Shown here: one piece after another, positions 47,702 through 57,745 of the stretch
Layout of the letters: each line of letters opens with the position of its first letter
Numbering within the stretch: position 1 is the first letter of the stretch
Assembly: GCF_000014125.1 (NCBI RefSeq)
Contig: NC_008593.1
Span: 1-64,000, forward strand
Source of the DNA: Clostridium novyi NT
GTDB lineage: Bacteria > Bacillota > Clostridia > Clostridiales > Clostridiaceae
DNA: 64,000 nucleotides
Direction of reading: 5' to 3'
The notes under the pieces: model-generated
Database searches by the model: none
The model's input: only the letters and a program-made list of their open reading frames with translations
What the model was told of the DNA's origin: nothing
Program-made: the position numbers and the translations under genes

Positions 47702-48190
47702 ATGGATTATAAGGGAATACAAGAAATTATAAAAACAATGAGTAATTCAGAGCTTACATCTTTGGAAATAGAAACAAAAGATATGAAGATTATCATGAAA
47801 AAGGGGGAAGTAGTAGAGAGCATAAGTAGAGAAGACATAATGGCAGTAACTACGCTTAATAATCATAAAGAAGAAGTTAAGAATTTAGAAAATATTGTAG
47901 AGGAAGAAGAAATTATAGAAACAGTGCAACAGGGCAAAGTAGAAGATGAAAATTTAACTATTATAGAATCACCTATAGTAGGAACTTTTTATACAGCACC
48001 TTCTCCTGATGAAGAAGATTTTGTAGTGTCTGGAAGTAAGGTTAAAAAGGGAGATACTCTTTGTATTATAGAGGCAATGAAGCTTATGAATGAAATAGAA
48101 GCAGAAGAAGATTGTGAGATAGTTGAGATACTAGTAAAGAATGAAGAAATGGTTGAGTATGGACAACCACTATTCAAAGTTAGAGTATAG
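47702..48190 (+). CDS. accB: Biotin carboxyl carrier protein of acetyl-CoA carboxylase
   Basis: A protein of 162 residues. A flexible, acidic middle (about 50-85) leads to the biotinyl domain: [17 protein letters not shown] and the biotinylated lysine in [18 protein letters not shown]. No strong ribosome site precedes the ATG, which lies four bases after the fabF stop codon, so it depends on coupling. It is the substrate of BirA. Confidence 0.95.
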   Translation: MDYKGIQEIIKTMSNSELTSLEIETKDMKIIMKKGEVVESISREDIMAVTTLNNHKEEVKNLENIVEEEEIIETVQQGKVEDENLTIIESPIVGTFYTAPSPDEEDFVVSGSKVKKGDTLCIIEAMKLMNEIEAEEDCEIVEILVKNEEMVEYGQPLFKVRV

Positions 48191-48202
48191 GGGGCAAACA
48201 TA

Positions 48203-48631
48203 ATGGCACTTGGCATAAAAGAAATTCAAGAAATTATACCACATAGATATCCATTTTTACTTGTAGATAAAGTAGAAGAATTAGAACCAGGAAAAAGGGC
48301 TGTAGGGTATAAAAACGTTACTATGAATGAGTATTTCTTTCAAGGACATTTTCCAGAAGAACCGGTAATGCCTGGAGTTCTTCAAATAGAGGCACTAGCA
48401 CAACTTGGGGCAATTGCACTTTTAAGTATGGATGAGTTTAAAGGTAAGATTGCATACTTTGGTGGAATAAATAAGGCTAAATTTAGACGCAAGGTTGTTC
48501 CAGGAGATGTACTTAAATTAGAAATTGAGATTGTAAAAATGAAGGGACCTGCTGGAATTGGTAAGGCCATAGCTACTGTTGACGGTGAAAAAGCTGTTGA
48601 ATGTGAAATAATGTTTGCAGTAGGAAAGTAG
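48203..48631 (+). CDS. fabZ: 3-hydroxyacyl-ACP dehydratase
   Basis: A protein of 142 residues. Hot-dog fold with [14 protein letters not shown], the catalytic His in [20 protein letters not shown] and the glutamate in the same segment. GGGGGCAAA lies before the ATG. It removes water from the 3-hydroxyacyl intermediate; no separate fabA-type isomerase is seen, so unsaturated fatty acids need another route. Confidence 0.95.
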   Translation: MALGIKEIQEIIPHRYPFLLVDKVEELEPGKRAVGYKNVTMNEYFFQGHFPEEPVMPGVLQIEALAQLGAIALLSMDEFKGKIAYFGGINKAKFRRKVVPGDVLKLEIEIVKMKGPAGIGKAIATVDGEKAVECEIMFAVGK

Positions 48632-48639
48632 GTGATATA

Positions 48640-49983
48640 ATGTTTAACAAAATTTTAATTGCTAATAGAGGGGAAATTGCAGTTAGAATAATTAGAGCAT
48701 GTAGAGAAATGGAAATAGAAACTGTTGCTGTATATTCGGATATAGATAGAGAGGCACTTCATGTTCAAATGGCAGATGAGGCTGTATGTATTGGACCTGC
48801 AAAGCCAAGTGAAAGCTATCTTAATATGGAAAATATAATAAGTGCAACGGTACTTACAGGAGCACAAGCAATTCATCCTGGTTTTGGATTCTTATCTGAG
48901 AACAGTAAATTTGCCCAGATGTGTAAGGAATGTAATATTGTTTTTATTGGACCTGATACTAAAACAATGAACAATATGGGGAATAAGTCAAAGGCAAGAG
49001 AAATTATGATGAAGGCAAATGTGCCTATTGTTCCAGGTACAGAAGGAAACGTAGAAACATCCAAGGAAGCATTAAAAGAAGCTGAGAGAATAGGCTATCC
49101 TGTTATGGTAAAGGCAGCAGCAGGTGGTGGAGGGCGAGGAATTAGAATAGTTAAAAATTCTCATGAACTCATAAAAATGTTTGAAACCGCAAAAAGAGAA
49201 GCTGAAGCCTCTTTTGGAGATGGAAGCATGTATATGGAAAAATTCATAGAAAATCCAAAGCATGTTGAGTTTCAAATACTTGGAGACAACTGTGGAAATG
49301 TAGTACATCTTGGAGAGAGAGATTGCTCTATTCAAAGAAGAAATCAAAAGGTATTAGAAGAAACACCATGTCCTATAATGACAGAAGAATTAAGAAATAA
49401 AATGGGTGAAGTTGCTATAAAAGCAGCTAAAGCTGTGAATTATAAGGGAGCAGGAACAATTGAGTTTTTACTAGATAAAAATGGTGAGTTTTACTTTATG
49501 GAAATGAACACAAGAATACAAGTAGAACATCCTGTAACTGAGATGATAACAGGAATAGATTTAGTAAAAGAGCAAATTAAAATAGCATATGGAGAAAAAC
49601 TAAGTGTAACTCAAGAAGATATAAAGTTTAATGGACATTCTATAGAATGCAGAATTAATGCGGAAAATCCATCAAAAGGATTTATGCCATCACCAGGCAC
49701 AATAGGTGTAACATGTATTCCAGGTGGAAGTGGAATAAGAATAGATAGTGCATTATATCAAGGATATAAAATGCCACCAAATTATGATTCAATGATTGCA
49801 AAGCTTATAGTACATGGAAAAGATAGAAATGAGGCTATAAGTAAGATGAAGAGAGCATTAGGAGAATTTATTTTAGAAGGAATAGATACAAACATATCTT
49901 TTCAATTTGAAATTTTAAATAATAAAACCTTTAATGAGGGAACATATAACACTGGATTTATAAATAAAGAATTTGGATATTAA
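48640..49983 (+). CDS. accC: Biotin carboxylase subunit of acetyl-CoA carboxylase
   Basis: A protein of 447 residues with ATP-grasp fold. KILIANRGEIAVRIIRACRE starts the pre-ATP domain; the glycine-rich loop AAAGGGGRGIRIV, HVEFQILGDN and the active-site FMEMNTRIQVEHPVTEM follow. It carboxylates biotin on AccB. The ATG overlaps a GTGATATA ribosome region, nine bases after fabZ. Confidence 0.96.
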   Translation: MFNKILIANRGEIAVRIIRACREMEIETVAVYSDIDREALHVQMADEAVCIGPAKPSESYLNMENIISATVLTGAQAIHPGFGFLSENSKFAQMCKECNIVFIGPDTKTMNNMGNKSKAREIMMKANVPIVPGTEGNVETSKEALKEAERIGYPVMVKAAAGGGGRGIRIVKNSHELIKMFETAKREAEASFGDGSMYMEKFIENPKHVEFQILGDNCGNVVHLGERDCSIQRRNQKVLEETPCPIMTEELRNKMGEVAIKAAKAVNYKGAGTIEFLLDKNGEFYFMEMNTRIQVEHPVTEMITGIDLVKEQIKIAYGEKLSVTQEDIKFNGHSIECRINAENPSKGFMPSPGTIGVTCIPGGSGIRIDSALYQGYKMPPNYDSMIAKLIVHGKDRNEAISKMKRALGEFILEGIDTNISFQFEILNNKTFNEGTYNTGFINKEFGY

Positions 49984-50028
49984 GAAGAAGGTATGATAGC
50001 TAAGAGCTATTAGGAGTAGGTGAAGATT

Positions 50029-50892
50029 ATGTTTAAAATTAATCCTATATTTAAGAAAACTAAATATATAACTATAAATACTTCTAAGGATAATAATATA
50101 AATAAAGAAAATATTCCTAACATACCAGAGGGTATGTGGGTTAAATGTGATAGATGTGGAAAAACCCTTTATAAAAAAGATTTAGATGAAAATTTAAAGG
50201 TGTGTAAATTTTGCAATAAGCATTATAGAATGAATGCTTGGGAGAGAATTGATTTAATAGTAGACACGGGAACCTTTAGAGAATTTGGAGAGAATATTAC
50301 ATCTAAAAATCCACTAGACTTTAGTGGCTATGAAGATAAATTAAAGGGGATAAAAGAAAAAACTAAACTTAAAGAAGGTGTAATCACTGGAAAAGGAAAA
50401 ATCTACGGAAAGAATGTTGTAATTGCAGTTATGGACAGTAGATTTATGATGGGAAGTATGGGATCAGCTGTAGGCGAAAAAATAACAAGGGCAGTAGAAA
50501 AGGCTACAGAAGAAAGATTACCAATAATAATATTCACAACATCTGGAGGAGCCAGAATGCAGGAGAGCATGTTTTCACTAATGCAAATGGCAAAGACAAG
50601 TGCTGCAATAGCAAGACATAATGAAGCTGGACTTTTATATATACCAGTTCTAACTGATCCAACAACAGGAGGCGTTATTGCAAGTTTTGCAATGCTTGGA
50701 GACATTATATTATCAGAGCCTGGTACTTTAATTGGATTTGCAGGAAGAAGAGTTATAGAACAAACAATAAAACAAAAGTTACCTGATGATTTTCAAAGTG
50801 CAGAGTTTCTTTTAGAACATGGATTTTTAGATAAAATCGTTAATAGAAATGAATTAAAAAAGGTATTATATAAGATTTTAGAATTACACTAA
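50029..50892 (+). CDS. accD: Acetyl-CoA carboxylase carboxyltransferase subunit beta
   Basis: A protein of 287 residues. The N-terminal zinc ribbon is [12 protein letters not shown] ... CKFCNKHY (two CxxC pairs, about 39-61). The crotonase-like domain contains [16 protein letters not shown] and [31 protein letters not shown] favours the ATG at 50029 over an in-frame GTG at 50020. It forms the transferase with AccA. Confidence 0.95.
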   Translation: MFKINPIFKKTKYITINTSKDNNINKENIPNIPEGMWVKCDRCGKTLYKKDLDENLKVCKFCNKHYRMNAWERIDLIVDTGTFREFGENITSKNPLDFSGYEDKLKGIKEKTKLKEGVITGKGKIYGKNVVIAVMDSRFMMGSMGSAVGEKITRAVEKATEERLPIIIFTTSGGARMQESMFSLMQMAKTSAAIARHNEAGLLYIPVLTDPTTGGVIASFAMLGDIILSEPGTLIGFAGRRVIEQTIKQKLPDDFQSAEFLLEHGFLDKIVNRNELKKVLYKILELH

Positions 50893-50924
50893 AGGTGATT
50901 TAAAGCTATGAAGGGGTGATATTT

Positions 50925-51761
50925 TTGCTACAAAATGAAAAACAGATTATTGAAACAAAAGTAGAGTTATCTCCTTTAGATAAACTAAAATTATCTAGAA
51001 TGAAAGATAGACCTACAGCCCTTGATTACATAGATAGAATTTTTAATGGATTTATAGAATTACATGGAGATAGAGGATTTAAAGATGATCCTAGTATTGT
51101 TGGAGGAATTGCTAAATTTAATGGTATACCTGTTACTGTAATAGGGCAACAAAAGGGACGTGATACTAAAGACAATATAAAGAGGAACTTTGGTATGGCA
51201 CACCCTGAAGGATATAGAAAAGCTTTAAGATTAATGAAGCAGGCAGAAAAATTTAAAAGACCAGTTATTTGTTTTGTTGATACTCCAGGTGCATTTTGTG
51301 GAGTTGGAGCAGAAGAGCGAGGTCAAGGAGAAGCCATCGCTAAAAACTTAATGGAAATGGCGCTTTTAAAGACACCTATCATTTCAATTGTTATTGGAGA
51401 AGGGGGAAGTGGTGGAGCCCTTGGATTATCTATTGGAGATGAAATATGGATGCTTGAACATAGTGTGTATTCGGTACTTTCTCCAGAAGGATTTGCAGCT
51501 ATTCTATGGAAAGATGGTTCAAAGGTTAAAGAAGCAGCAGAACTAATGAAAATAACAGCAAAAGATTTAAAAGGGTATAATATAATAGATAGAATTATAA
51601 AAGAGCCAGAAGGTGGAGCTCATAAAGATATAGATTTAATGGCAAAGAATATAAAAGAGGAATTATTAACTATAGATTTTAAAAATATGCAAGAAAATAT
51701 AAATGAAACCTTAGAAAAAAGATATAATAAATACAGAGCAATTGGAGAATATGCAGAATAA
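50925..51761 (+). CDS. accA: Acetyl-CoA carboxylase carboxyltransferase subunit alpha
   Basis: A protein of 278 residues. [59 protein letters not shown] and [16 protein letters not shown] are diagnostic. It carries the carboxyl-CoA binding half of the transferase. A GTG at 50916 is in frame but part of the AAGGGGTGA ribosome site, so the TTG at 50925 is preferred. It is the last gene of the operon, followed by a terminator. Confidence 0.94.
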   Translation: MLQNEKQIIETKVELSPLDKLKLSRMKDRPTALDYIDRIFNGFIELHGDRGFKDDPSIVGGIAKFNGIPVTVIGQQKGRDTKDNIKRNFGMAHPEGYRKALRLMKQAEKFKRPVICFVDTPGAFCGVGAEERGQGEAIAKNLMEMALLKTPIISIVIGEGGSGGALGLSIGDEIWMLEHSVYSVLSPEGFAAILWKDGSKVKEAAELMKITAKDLKGYNIIDRIIKEPEGGAHKDIDLMAKNIKEELLTIDFKNMQENINETLEKRYNKYRAIGEYAE

Positions 51762-51776
51762 ATATAATATAGATTG

Positions 51777-51820
51777 ATACATAGTATGGCAAGTAAAAAC
51801 CCATGCTATGTATATTTTTA
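51777..51820 (+). terminator. Terminator of fab/acc operon
   Basis: ATACATAGTATGG (51777-51789) pairs with CCATGCTATGTAT (51801-51813), with one wobble, followed by ATTTTT. Confidence 0.85.
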
Positions 51821-51882
51821 TGCATTTGGTGTATAAATATAAATAAAATCATAAAAAATATACATAAATATTCATAAAACTA

Positions 51883-51911
51883 TTGCATAATTATAAATAT
51901 AAGAGTATAAT
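51883..51911 (+). promoter_or_regulatory. Promoter of amino acid ABC transporter, possible ArgR box
   Basis: TTGCAT (51883-51888) and TATAAT (51906-51911) are 17 bases apart. Over the -35, TTCATAAAACTATTGCAT followed by AATTATA resembles ARG-box half-sites (TGNATNNNNATNCA type), which would suggest arginine control; this part is weak. Confidence 0.6.
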
Positions 51912-51943
51912 AATACACATCAAGAGATACAGGGGGATTAAAA

Positions 51944-52786
51944 ATGTTAAAGGGAAAAAAATTAAAATTAATAATATGTGGATTAATGTTAACAATGGGA
52001 GCTACATTATTTGTTGGATGTGGCAATAAGAATAAAGACGCAAAAGAAGATAAGAATCTAACAAAAATAGAGAAGATAAAAAAATCAGGAAAATTAGTGC
52101 TTGGAACATGTGCTGACTATCCACCATATGAAGCACAACAAGTTAAAGACGGTAAACCAGAAATCGTGGGTATTGATATTGAAATCGCAAAAGAAATCGC
52201 AAAGGATTTAGGAGTTAAATTAGAAATTAAGGATATGGACTTTGATCCATTAGTGCTTTCAGTAAAATCAGGTAAAATAGATATGGTTATTTCCGGAATG
52301 AATCCAACACCAGATAGAGAAAAGGAAATAGACTTTTCTAAAATCTATTATAGAGCAAAACAAAGCGTAATTATAAGAGATGAAGATAAAGCGAAGTTAA
52401 CAAGTGTTGAAAGTCTTTCAGGTAAAAAAGTAGGTGCTCAATTAACTTCACTTCAAGAGAAAATTGCAAAAGAAGAAATAAAAGGTGCTAAAGTTACTTC
52501 TCTTGGAAAGGTTAATGAACTTGTAACTGCATTAAAAACGAAAAAAGTTGATGCCGTAATCGTTGAAGAACCTGTTGCAAAAGCTTATGTTGCAAAATAT
52601 CCAGGAACAACTATAGCAAATATAAATGTTGGAAAACCTAATGAAGGTTCAGCAGTTGGAATTCAAAAGGGAAATAAAGAGTTTGTTGATTCAGTAAACA
52701 AAACAATAGATAGATTAAATTCAAAACACGAAATTGAAAAAATGGTTGATAAGTATTCAAAGGAATTAAAGGACTTAGTTGAGTAG
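51944..52786 (+). CDS. Amino acid ABC transporter, substrate-binding lipoprotein
   Basis: A protein of 280 residues. A lipoprotein signal ends in the lipobox FVGC (Cys26). The SBP family-3 fold shows LVLGTCADYPPYEAQ, VGIDIEIAKEIAKDLGVKLE, DMVISGMNPTPDREKEIDFS and VEEPVAKAYV. The polar amino acid class is clear, but the ligand is not; arginine, lysine or glutamine are possible. It starts the SBP-permease-ATPase unit. Confidence 0.9.
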   Translation: MLKGKKLKLIICGLMLTMGATLFVGCGNKNKDAKEDKNLTKIEKIKKSGKLVLGTCADYPPYEAQQVKDGKPEIVGIDIEIAKEIAKDLGVKLEIKDMDFDPLVLSVKSGKIDMVISGMNPTPDREKEIDFSKIYYRAKQSVIIRDEDKAKLTSVESLSGKKVGAQLTSLQEKIAKEEIKGAKVTSLGKVNELVTALKTKKVDAVIVEEPVAKAYVAKYPGTTIANINVGKPNEGSAVGIQKGNKEFVDSVNKTIDRLNSKHEIEKMVDKYSKELKDLVE

Positions 52787-52817
52787 AAAGAATTAAAGCA
52801 ATTTGGGGGAGGATTAC

Positions 52818-53516
52818 ATGGCAGAGACTAAAGAGTTTTTAGAGGCTTATTTACCTTGTTTCTTAAATGGTGCAGGTATAACAATAGTATTATCATTAAT
52901 AACAGTAATTTTTTCATCAATACTAGGTACAATATTTGCGTTGATGAAGTTATCTAAAATTAAAATATTAAAAGTAATTTCAAATGTATTTATAGAAATA
53001 GTCAGAGGAACTCCCTTACTTGTACAAGTATATATCTTCTATTATGGAATACCAACACTACTACAAAATGCAGGAGTTGAACTTCCACAGATTGATGTAA
53101 TGGGAAATGATTTTACAGGGCTTTGTATGATTGTAATAACACTGGCGCTTAACAGTACGGCTTATGTTGCAGAAATAATTAGAAGTGGAATAGAGTCAGT
53201 AAATAAAGGACAAATGGAAGCTGCAAGATCACTTGGATTAACTCATAGAATGGCAATGAGATATGTTATAATTCCTCAGGCAATAAAAAATATATTACCT
53301 GCCCTTGGAAATGAGTTTATAACAGTTATAAAAGAATCATCTATAGTATCTGTAGTTGGAATAAAGGAGCTTATGCGTAATGCACAAGCGGCATCAGGAG
53401 CAACAATGATGATATTTACACCATATTTAACAGCAGCGGCAATGTATTTTATATTAACATTTACGCTTTCAAAATTATTAGGAATATTTGAAAGGAGGAT
53501 GAAGCTAAGTGATTAA
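52818..53516 (+). CDS. Amino acid ABC transporter permease (HisM/GlnP type)
   Basis: A protein of 232 residues with about five membrane segments. The permease EAA loop is [24 protein letters not shown], covered by residues ~135-158. [20 protein letters not shown] is the HEQRAM-like N-terminal mark of the family. GGGGGAGG precedes the ATG at 52818; the in-frame TTG at 52803 overlaps that site. It overlaps the ATPase gene by eight bases. Confidence 0.92.
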   Translation: MAETKEFLEAYLPCFLNGAGITIVLSLITVIFSSILGTIFALMKLSKIKILKVISNVFIEIVRGTPLLVQVYIFYYGIPTLLQNAGVELPQIDVMGNDFTGLCMIVITLALNSTAYVAEIIRSGIESVNKGQMEAARSLGLTHRMAMRYVIIPQAIKNILPALGNEFITVIKESSIVSVVGIKELMRNAQAASGATMMIFTPYLTAAAMYFILTFTLSKLLGIFERRMKLSD

Positions 53517-54231
53517 GGTTAAAGATTTACACAAAAGTTTTGGTGATTTAGAAGTATTAAAGGGAGTAAATGCTCACATAAAAAAGGGTGAAGTTGTAGT
53601 AGTAATAGGACCATCGGGTTCAGGAAAAAGTACGTTTTTAAGATGCCTTAATCTTTTAGAAGAACCTACTTCAGGAGAAATAATTTTTGAAGGACAAGAA
53701 ATAACATCGAAGAAAAATGATATAAATCTTCAAAGACAAAAGATGGGTATGGTGTTTCAACAATTTAACTTGTTTCCTAACTTAAATATCTTAGATAACA
53801 TAACTCTTGCACCTGTAAAGTTAAACAAACTTTCAAAGGAAGATGCTGAGAATATAGCATTAGACCTATTAGATCGTGTAGGACTTAAAGATAAAGCTAA
53901 AAATTATCCAAACCAATTATCAGGTGGACAAAAGCAAAGAATAGCAATAGCAAGAGCACTTGCAATGTCACCAGATGTAATGTTATTTGATGAACCAACC
54001 TCGGCACTAGATCCAGAAATGGTTGGAGAAGTTTTAGGAGTAATGAAAGAACTTGCAAAAGAAGGTATGACTATGGTAGTTGTAACTCATGAAATGGGAT
54101 TTGCAAGGGAAGTTGCAGATAGAGTATTATTTATGGATGGCGGAGTTGTAGTTGAAGACGCAAGTCCAACTGACATATTTGAAAATCCACAGGAAGAAAG
54201 AACAAAAAGCTTTTTAAGTAAGGTATTATAA
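53509..54231 (+). CDS. Amino acid ABC transporter ATPase (GlnQ/ArtM type)
   Basis: A protein of 240 residues. Walker [21 protein letters not shown]-loop [13 protein letters not shown], signature [17 protein letters not shown], Walker [21 protein letters not shown] and the switch histidine in [15 protein letters not shown] are all intact. The GTG start overlaps the permease end. It is followed by a strong terminator. Confidence 0.94.
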   Translation: MIKVKDLHKSFGDLEVLKGVNAHIKKGEVVVVIGPSGSGKSTFLRCLNLLEEPTSGEIIFEGQEITSKKNDINLQRQKMGMVFQQFNLFPNLNILDNITLAPVKLNKLSKEDAENIALDLLDRVGLKDKAKNYPNQLSGGQKQRIAIARALAMSPDVMLFDEPTSALDPEMVGEVLGVMKELAKEGMTMVVVTHEMGFAREVADRVLFMDGGVVVEDASPTDIFENPQEERTKSFLSKVL

Positions 54232-54267
54232 CAAAACCCCGGGCAATAAATGCTCGGGGTTTTGTTA
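54230..54267 (+). terminator. Terminator after ABC transporter
   Basis: ACAAAACCCCGGGCA and TGCTCGGGGTTTTGT pair around ATAAA, a strong GC-rich stem with a T-rich arm. It overlaps the ATPase stop codon. Confidence 0.9.
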
Positions 54268-54295
54268 TATTGAATTAAGTAATGAAGATAATATT

Positions 54296-54367
54296 ATGTA
54301 TTTTAAAAAGGATTTATTACAGGTAGAAATAAAAGAAGATAAAATGAAAGTTAATGCAGAGGTATAA
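54296..54367 (+). other. Short open frame of 23 codons, possible gene remnant
   Basis: ATG at 54296 gives MYFKKDLLQVEIKEDKMKVN followed by three residues and TAA. It has a coding-like mix of charged residues but no ribosome site and stop codons just before it. It might be the tail of a deleted gene. No function is suggested. Confidence 0.25.
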
Positions 54368-54454
54368 AATATTAAATATAATTCTTTAAAAAAAGACATA
54401 AAGAAATTAACAAAGGTATATCTATAATATTGAAACAATTTTTAGAGGATTGAG

Positions 54455-55078
54455 ATGGGAGAGTATTATAAAAAAAATTACAAAATTAATCATTTAAATT
54501 CAAATTATAATCGTAGTTTAGCAAAAGCATATGCTGAAAAGTATGCTTTAACGCCAAATACAAGTAAGTATCCGTATTTTGAAAATGATGATTGTGCTAA
54601 TTTTGTATCCCAAGTATTAAGGGCTGGTGGAATGCCAGAAGAAGGTAGCGATTGGGATAGAGTTGAGTCGTGGTTTTGTCGTACCAATAGTACAGAAAAC
54701 TTAAGTAATATATCTATTACTTGGAGAGCTGCCCGTTATTTTAGAAGGTATTTTGGAAATGAAGATGGATTTGGAGAAAATAAGGCAGCTATGTATATAG
54801 AGAGTACAGCTAAAAAAGTACTATATAATTTTAAAGAAATATATGCTTTTTTAGATATAGGGGATGTTATTCAGTATGGAAGTACCTATAGTAAGATTCC
54901 ATACCATACTCAAGTAATTGTAGATAAGAAGTTTAATCCAATGATAGGAAGATATGATTTATTTATGGCTCAACATACTAAAAACGCTGTAGATGTATCC
55001 TTTTACAATTATTTAAGTAGGTTTGAGGATAAGGAAATTAGACCTGTTTATATTTATAAAATAAAAATGGATACGTAA
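54455..55078 (+). CDS. Amidase-fold domain protein (Amidase_6-like)
   Basis: A protein of 207 residues. It contains NRSLAKAYAEKYALTPN, then DDCANFVSQVLRAGGMPEEG with the presumed catalytic cysteine, SITWRAARYFRRYF, and the histidine in IPYHTQVIVDKK. This is the pattern of the putative amidase domain (NlpC/P60-like circular variant) often seen in spore or cell-wall proteins. No signal peptide is visible, so it may act in the cytosol or mother cell. GAGGATTGAG lies before the ATG. A bidirectional terminator follows. Confidence 0.85.
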   Translation: MGEYYKKNYKINHLNSNYNRSLAKAYAEKYALTPNTSKYPYFENDDCANFVSQVLRAGGMPEEGSDWDRVESWFCRTNSTENLSNISITWRAARYFRRYFGNEDGFGENKAAMYIESTAKKVLYNFKEIYAFLDIGDVIQYGSTYSKIPYHTQVIVDKKFNPMIGRYDLFMAQHTKNAVDVSFYNYLSRFEDKEIRPVYIYKIKMDT

Positions 55079-55084
55079 TATATT

Positions 55085-55131
55085 AAAATAAGGTAGAAAG
55101 AATCTTAAAATAATTCTTTCTACCTTATTTT
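55085..55131. terminator. Bidirectional terminator after amidase gene
   Basis: A perfect 19-bp stem joins 55085-55103 (AAAATAAGGTAGAAAGAAT) with 55113-55131. A-rich and T-rich sides serve both directions; it overlaps the end of the minus-strand remnant that follows. Confidence 0.9.
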
Positions 55132-55257
55132 AATCTGAATAGATTTTTCCTCTGATGTTTTAGTATTTTTAACATTAATAATTAAGTTATTAGAATCAGT
55201 AGCTTCAAACCAAAGATTGCCAACAACGCCTCCAGCATAACCACCGATTTTATATTT
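55120..55257 (-). pseudogene. C-terminal gene remnant without start
   Basis: The minus strand reads 45 codons, KYKIGGYAGGVVGNLWFEAT then DSNNLIINVKNTKTSEEKSI and QIKIR, ending in TAG and preceded by an in-frame TAG. It has the look of a beta-sandwich C-terminus of a secreted protein, but no start or upstream part is present. It still owns a terminator (55085-55131). The parent protein is not recognised. The gap from 55258 to the helicase ribosome site holds nothing else. Confidence 0.55.
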
Positions 55258-55355
55258 CTATATATTAGATGAATGGGGAAGGGATTAAGTTCGATTTATT
55301 TAAAATTTTATTGTTATAATAAGAGCATAATATAAATTTGGAGAGGATTAAAGTT

Positions 55356-57710
55356 ATGGAGGATAAAAGTACCATTAAAGTATCCATTAGAAATCTTGTG
55401 GAGTTTATACTTAGGTCGGGAAATCTAGTGTCTACATTTATGGGAAGTTCAAGAAATGTAGATGCTATAAAAGCACATCAAAAGATACAAAAATCATCTG
55501 GAGACAACTATACTCCAGAAGTAACGCTATCCTATATAGTAGAAACAGAGGATATTGTATTAGAAGTAGGAGGACGTGCTGATGGAATTATAAAAGAAGA
55601 TAATAATGTAATTATAGATGAGATAAAGACTACTACAAAACCGCTAGAATTAATTGAGGAAGATTACAACATTCTTCATTGGGCTCAAGCTAAATGTTAT
55701 GGTTTTATTTATTGCAATGATAATAATTTAGATAATATAGATATTCAACTTACATATTATGAAATGGAAAGTAAGGACATAAAAAGGTTTAAGAGAAGGT
55801 TTAGTTTTACAGAGTTAAAGGAGTTTTTCTTTGATGTTGTAGATAGATATATTAAATGGGCTAGAACATTAAAGGACTTTCAAAATATACGGGATGAATC
55901 CATAAAGAAATTAACTTTTCCCTTTAAAAGCTATAGAGAGGGACAAAGAAAATTTGCTGTTGGAGTTTATAAAACTGTAGCTGAGGGCAAAAAGTTTTTT
56001 GCAGAAGCTCCAACGGGAATAGGAAAGACTATAGCCACACTTTTTCCAACTATTAAAGCTATGGAAGAAGGATATACTTCAAAAATATTTTATTTAACTG
56101 CAAAGACAATTACAAGAACTGCTGCGGAAAAAGCAATAGAAAATATGAGAAACAAAGGGCTTAAATTAAAAAGTGTTACACTTACAGCTAAGGATAAGGT
56201 ATGTTTTTGTAAAGAAGATGGATGTAATCCAGAGGTTTGCCAGTTTGCACAGGGACACTTTGATAGAATAAATGATGCTCTTTCTGATATTTATAAAGAA
56301 GATATATTTTCAAGAGAAGTTATAGAAAAGTATGCAAGAAAGCACAAGGTTTGTCCATTTGAATTTTCCTTAGAACTTTGCAACTTTTGTGATTGTATAA
56401 TATGTGATTACAATTATGTTTTTGATCCTAGAGTATCACTTAAACAATTTTTTTCAGAGGGAAACGGTGATTTTACACTACTAGTTGATGAAGGACATAA
56501 TTTAGTTGATAGAGCAAGAGAGATGTTTTCATCAGACATTAGTAAAAAGGAAGTATTAAAGTTAAAGAAGGATACATCAAAAGGTGCAAAAGGTATTTCT
56601 AAGATATTAAATAAGATAAATTCATATTTAATAGATATAAGAAAGGAATGTGAAGCAAAGGACAATACTTTGGTTGTTAAGGAACCTCCAAAGGAGTTAA
56701 TACCTATACTTCGTGAGTTTACTTATGTTTGTGAAAAGTGGCTACTAGAAAATAAGAATGCTTTAGATGGATTTAAGGAATCTCTTTTAGAGTTTTATTT
56801 TAAGGCATTAGGATTTATAAGAACCTATGAATGTTATGACGAAAGGTATATAACATATGCTGAGAAAATTAATGATGAGGTTTTTCTTAAAATGTTTTGC
56901 TTAGATCCCTCTTATCTTTTAAGTGAAACCATGAAGAAATGCAAGGCTACCATAATTTTTTCAGCTACATTGATGCCAATGAATTATTATATTGATATTT
57001 TAGGGGGAACTAGTGAAGACTATAGAGTAAAGTTATCATCTCCTTTTAAAAGAGAAAATCTTTGTGTTATGATGGATTCTAAAATTTCAACTAAGTACAA
57101 AATGAGGGAATTTACCTATGATAGTGTGGTTTCTGATATAGAAGCTGTTATAAGTAGTAAGGTGGGAAATTACCTGGTGTTCTTTCCATCATATAAATAT
57201 ATGAATGAAGTTTATGATAGATTTATAGAAAACAATCAAGAAATTAATGTGATTTGCCAAGAAAGTTATATGAGTGAGGAACAGCGTGAGGAGTTTCTTG
57301 AAAACTTTTGTGAAAATCCAAAGAGTACATTACTTGCATTTGCTGTTATGGGTGGGCTTTTTTCAGAGGGAATTGATTTAACGCATGATAGATTAATTGG
57401 AAGTATAATAGTTGGTGTTGGATTGCCACAGGTTTCACTAGAAAGAAACATAATAAGTGATTATTTTAAAAAGAAGAACGGAAAAGGATTTGAATACTCA
57501 TACATATACCCAGGTATGAACAAGGTAATGCAATCAGCAGGTAGAGTTATAAGAACTGAAGAAGACAAAGGAGTAGTTTTATTAATAGATGAAAGGTTTA
57601 GATATTCTAGTTACTTTAAATTATTACCTAGGGAATGGAATGATATATTTCGGGTAGATGGGAAAGAAAGTATTAAGGATAAAGTAAATGATTTTTGGAA
57701 TAAAGTATGA
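55356..57710 (+). CDS. Nuclease-helicase fusion: PD-(D/E)XK plus DinG/XPD-like helicase
   Basis: A protein of 784 residues. Residues ~1-180 hold a PD-(D/E)XK nuclease-like domain with GGRADGII and VIIDEIKTT. The helicase part starts at the Q-like SYREGQRKFAVG, then Walker A EAPTGIGKTIATLFP, a four-cysteine iron-sulfur region (CFCKEDGCNPEVC at ~283 and later CPFEFSLELCNFCDC), DEAD-type box LLVDEGHNLVDRA, FSATLMP, and QSAGRVIRTEEDKG (motif VI). GGAGAGG precedes the ATG. It is probably a DNA-repair enzyme; a stand-alone gene with a terminator. Confidence 0.88.
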   Translation: MEDKSTIKVSIRNLVEFILRSGNLVSTFMGSSRNVDAIKAHQKIQKSSGDNYTPEVTLSYIVETEDIVLEVGGRADGIIKEDNNVIIDEIKTTTKPLELIEEDYNILHWAQAKCYGFIYCNDNNLDNIDIQLTYYEMESKDIKRFKRRFSFTELKEFFFDVVDRYIKWARTLKDFQNIRDESIKKLTFPFKSYREGQRKFAVGVYKTVAEGKKFFAEAPTGIGKTIATLFPTIKAMEEGYTSKIFYLTAKTITRTAAEKAIENMRNKGLKLKSVTLTAKDKVCFCKEDGCNPEVCQFAQGHFDRINDALSDIYKEDIFSREVIEKYARKHKVCPFEFSLELCNFCDCIICDYNYVFDPRVSLKQFFSEGNGDFTLLVDEGHNLVDRAREMFSSDISKKEVLKLKKDTSKGAKGISKILNKINSYLIDIRKECEAKDNTLVVKEPPKELIPILREFTYVCEKWLLENKNALDGFKESLLEFYFKALGFIRTYECYDERYITYAEKINDEVFLKMFCLDPSYLLSETMKKCKATIIFSATLMPMNYYIDILGGTSEDYRVKLSSPFKRENLCVMMDSKISTKYKMREFTYDSVVSDIEAVISSKVGNYLVFFPSYKYMNEVYDRFIENNQEINVICQESYMSEEQREEFLENFCENPKSTLLAFAVMGGLFSEGIDLTHDRLIGSIIVGVGLPQVSLERNIISDYFKKKNGKGFEYSYIYPGMNKVMQSAGRVIRTEEDKGVVLLIDERFRYSSYFKLLPREWNDIFRVDGKESIKDKVNDFWNKV

Positions 57711-57740
57711 CCTAGATTTTAGGTCATACTTTAATTTTAA
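57702..57740 (+). terminator. Terminator after nuclease-helicase gene
   Basis: AAAGTATGACCT (57702-57713) pairs perfectly with AGGTCATACTTT (57721-57732), followed by T-rich sequence. The IS256-family element begins about five bases later. Confidence 0.9.
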
Positions 57741-57745
57741 TAGAG

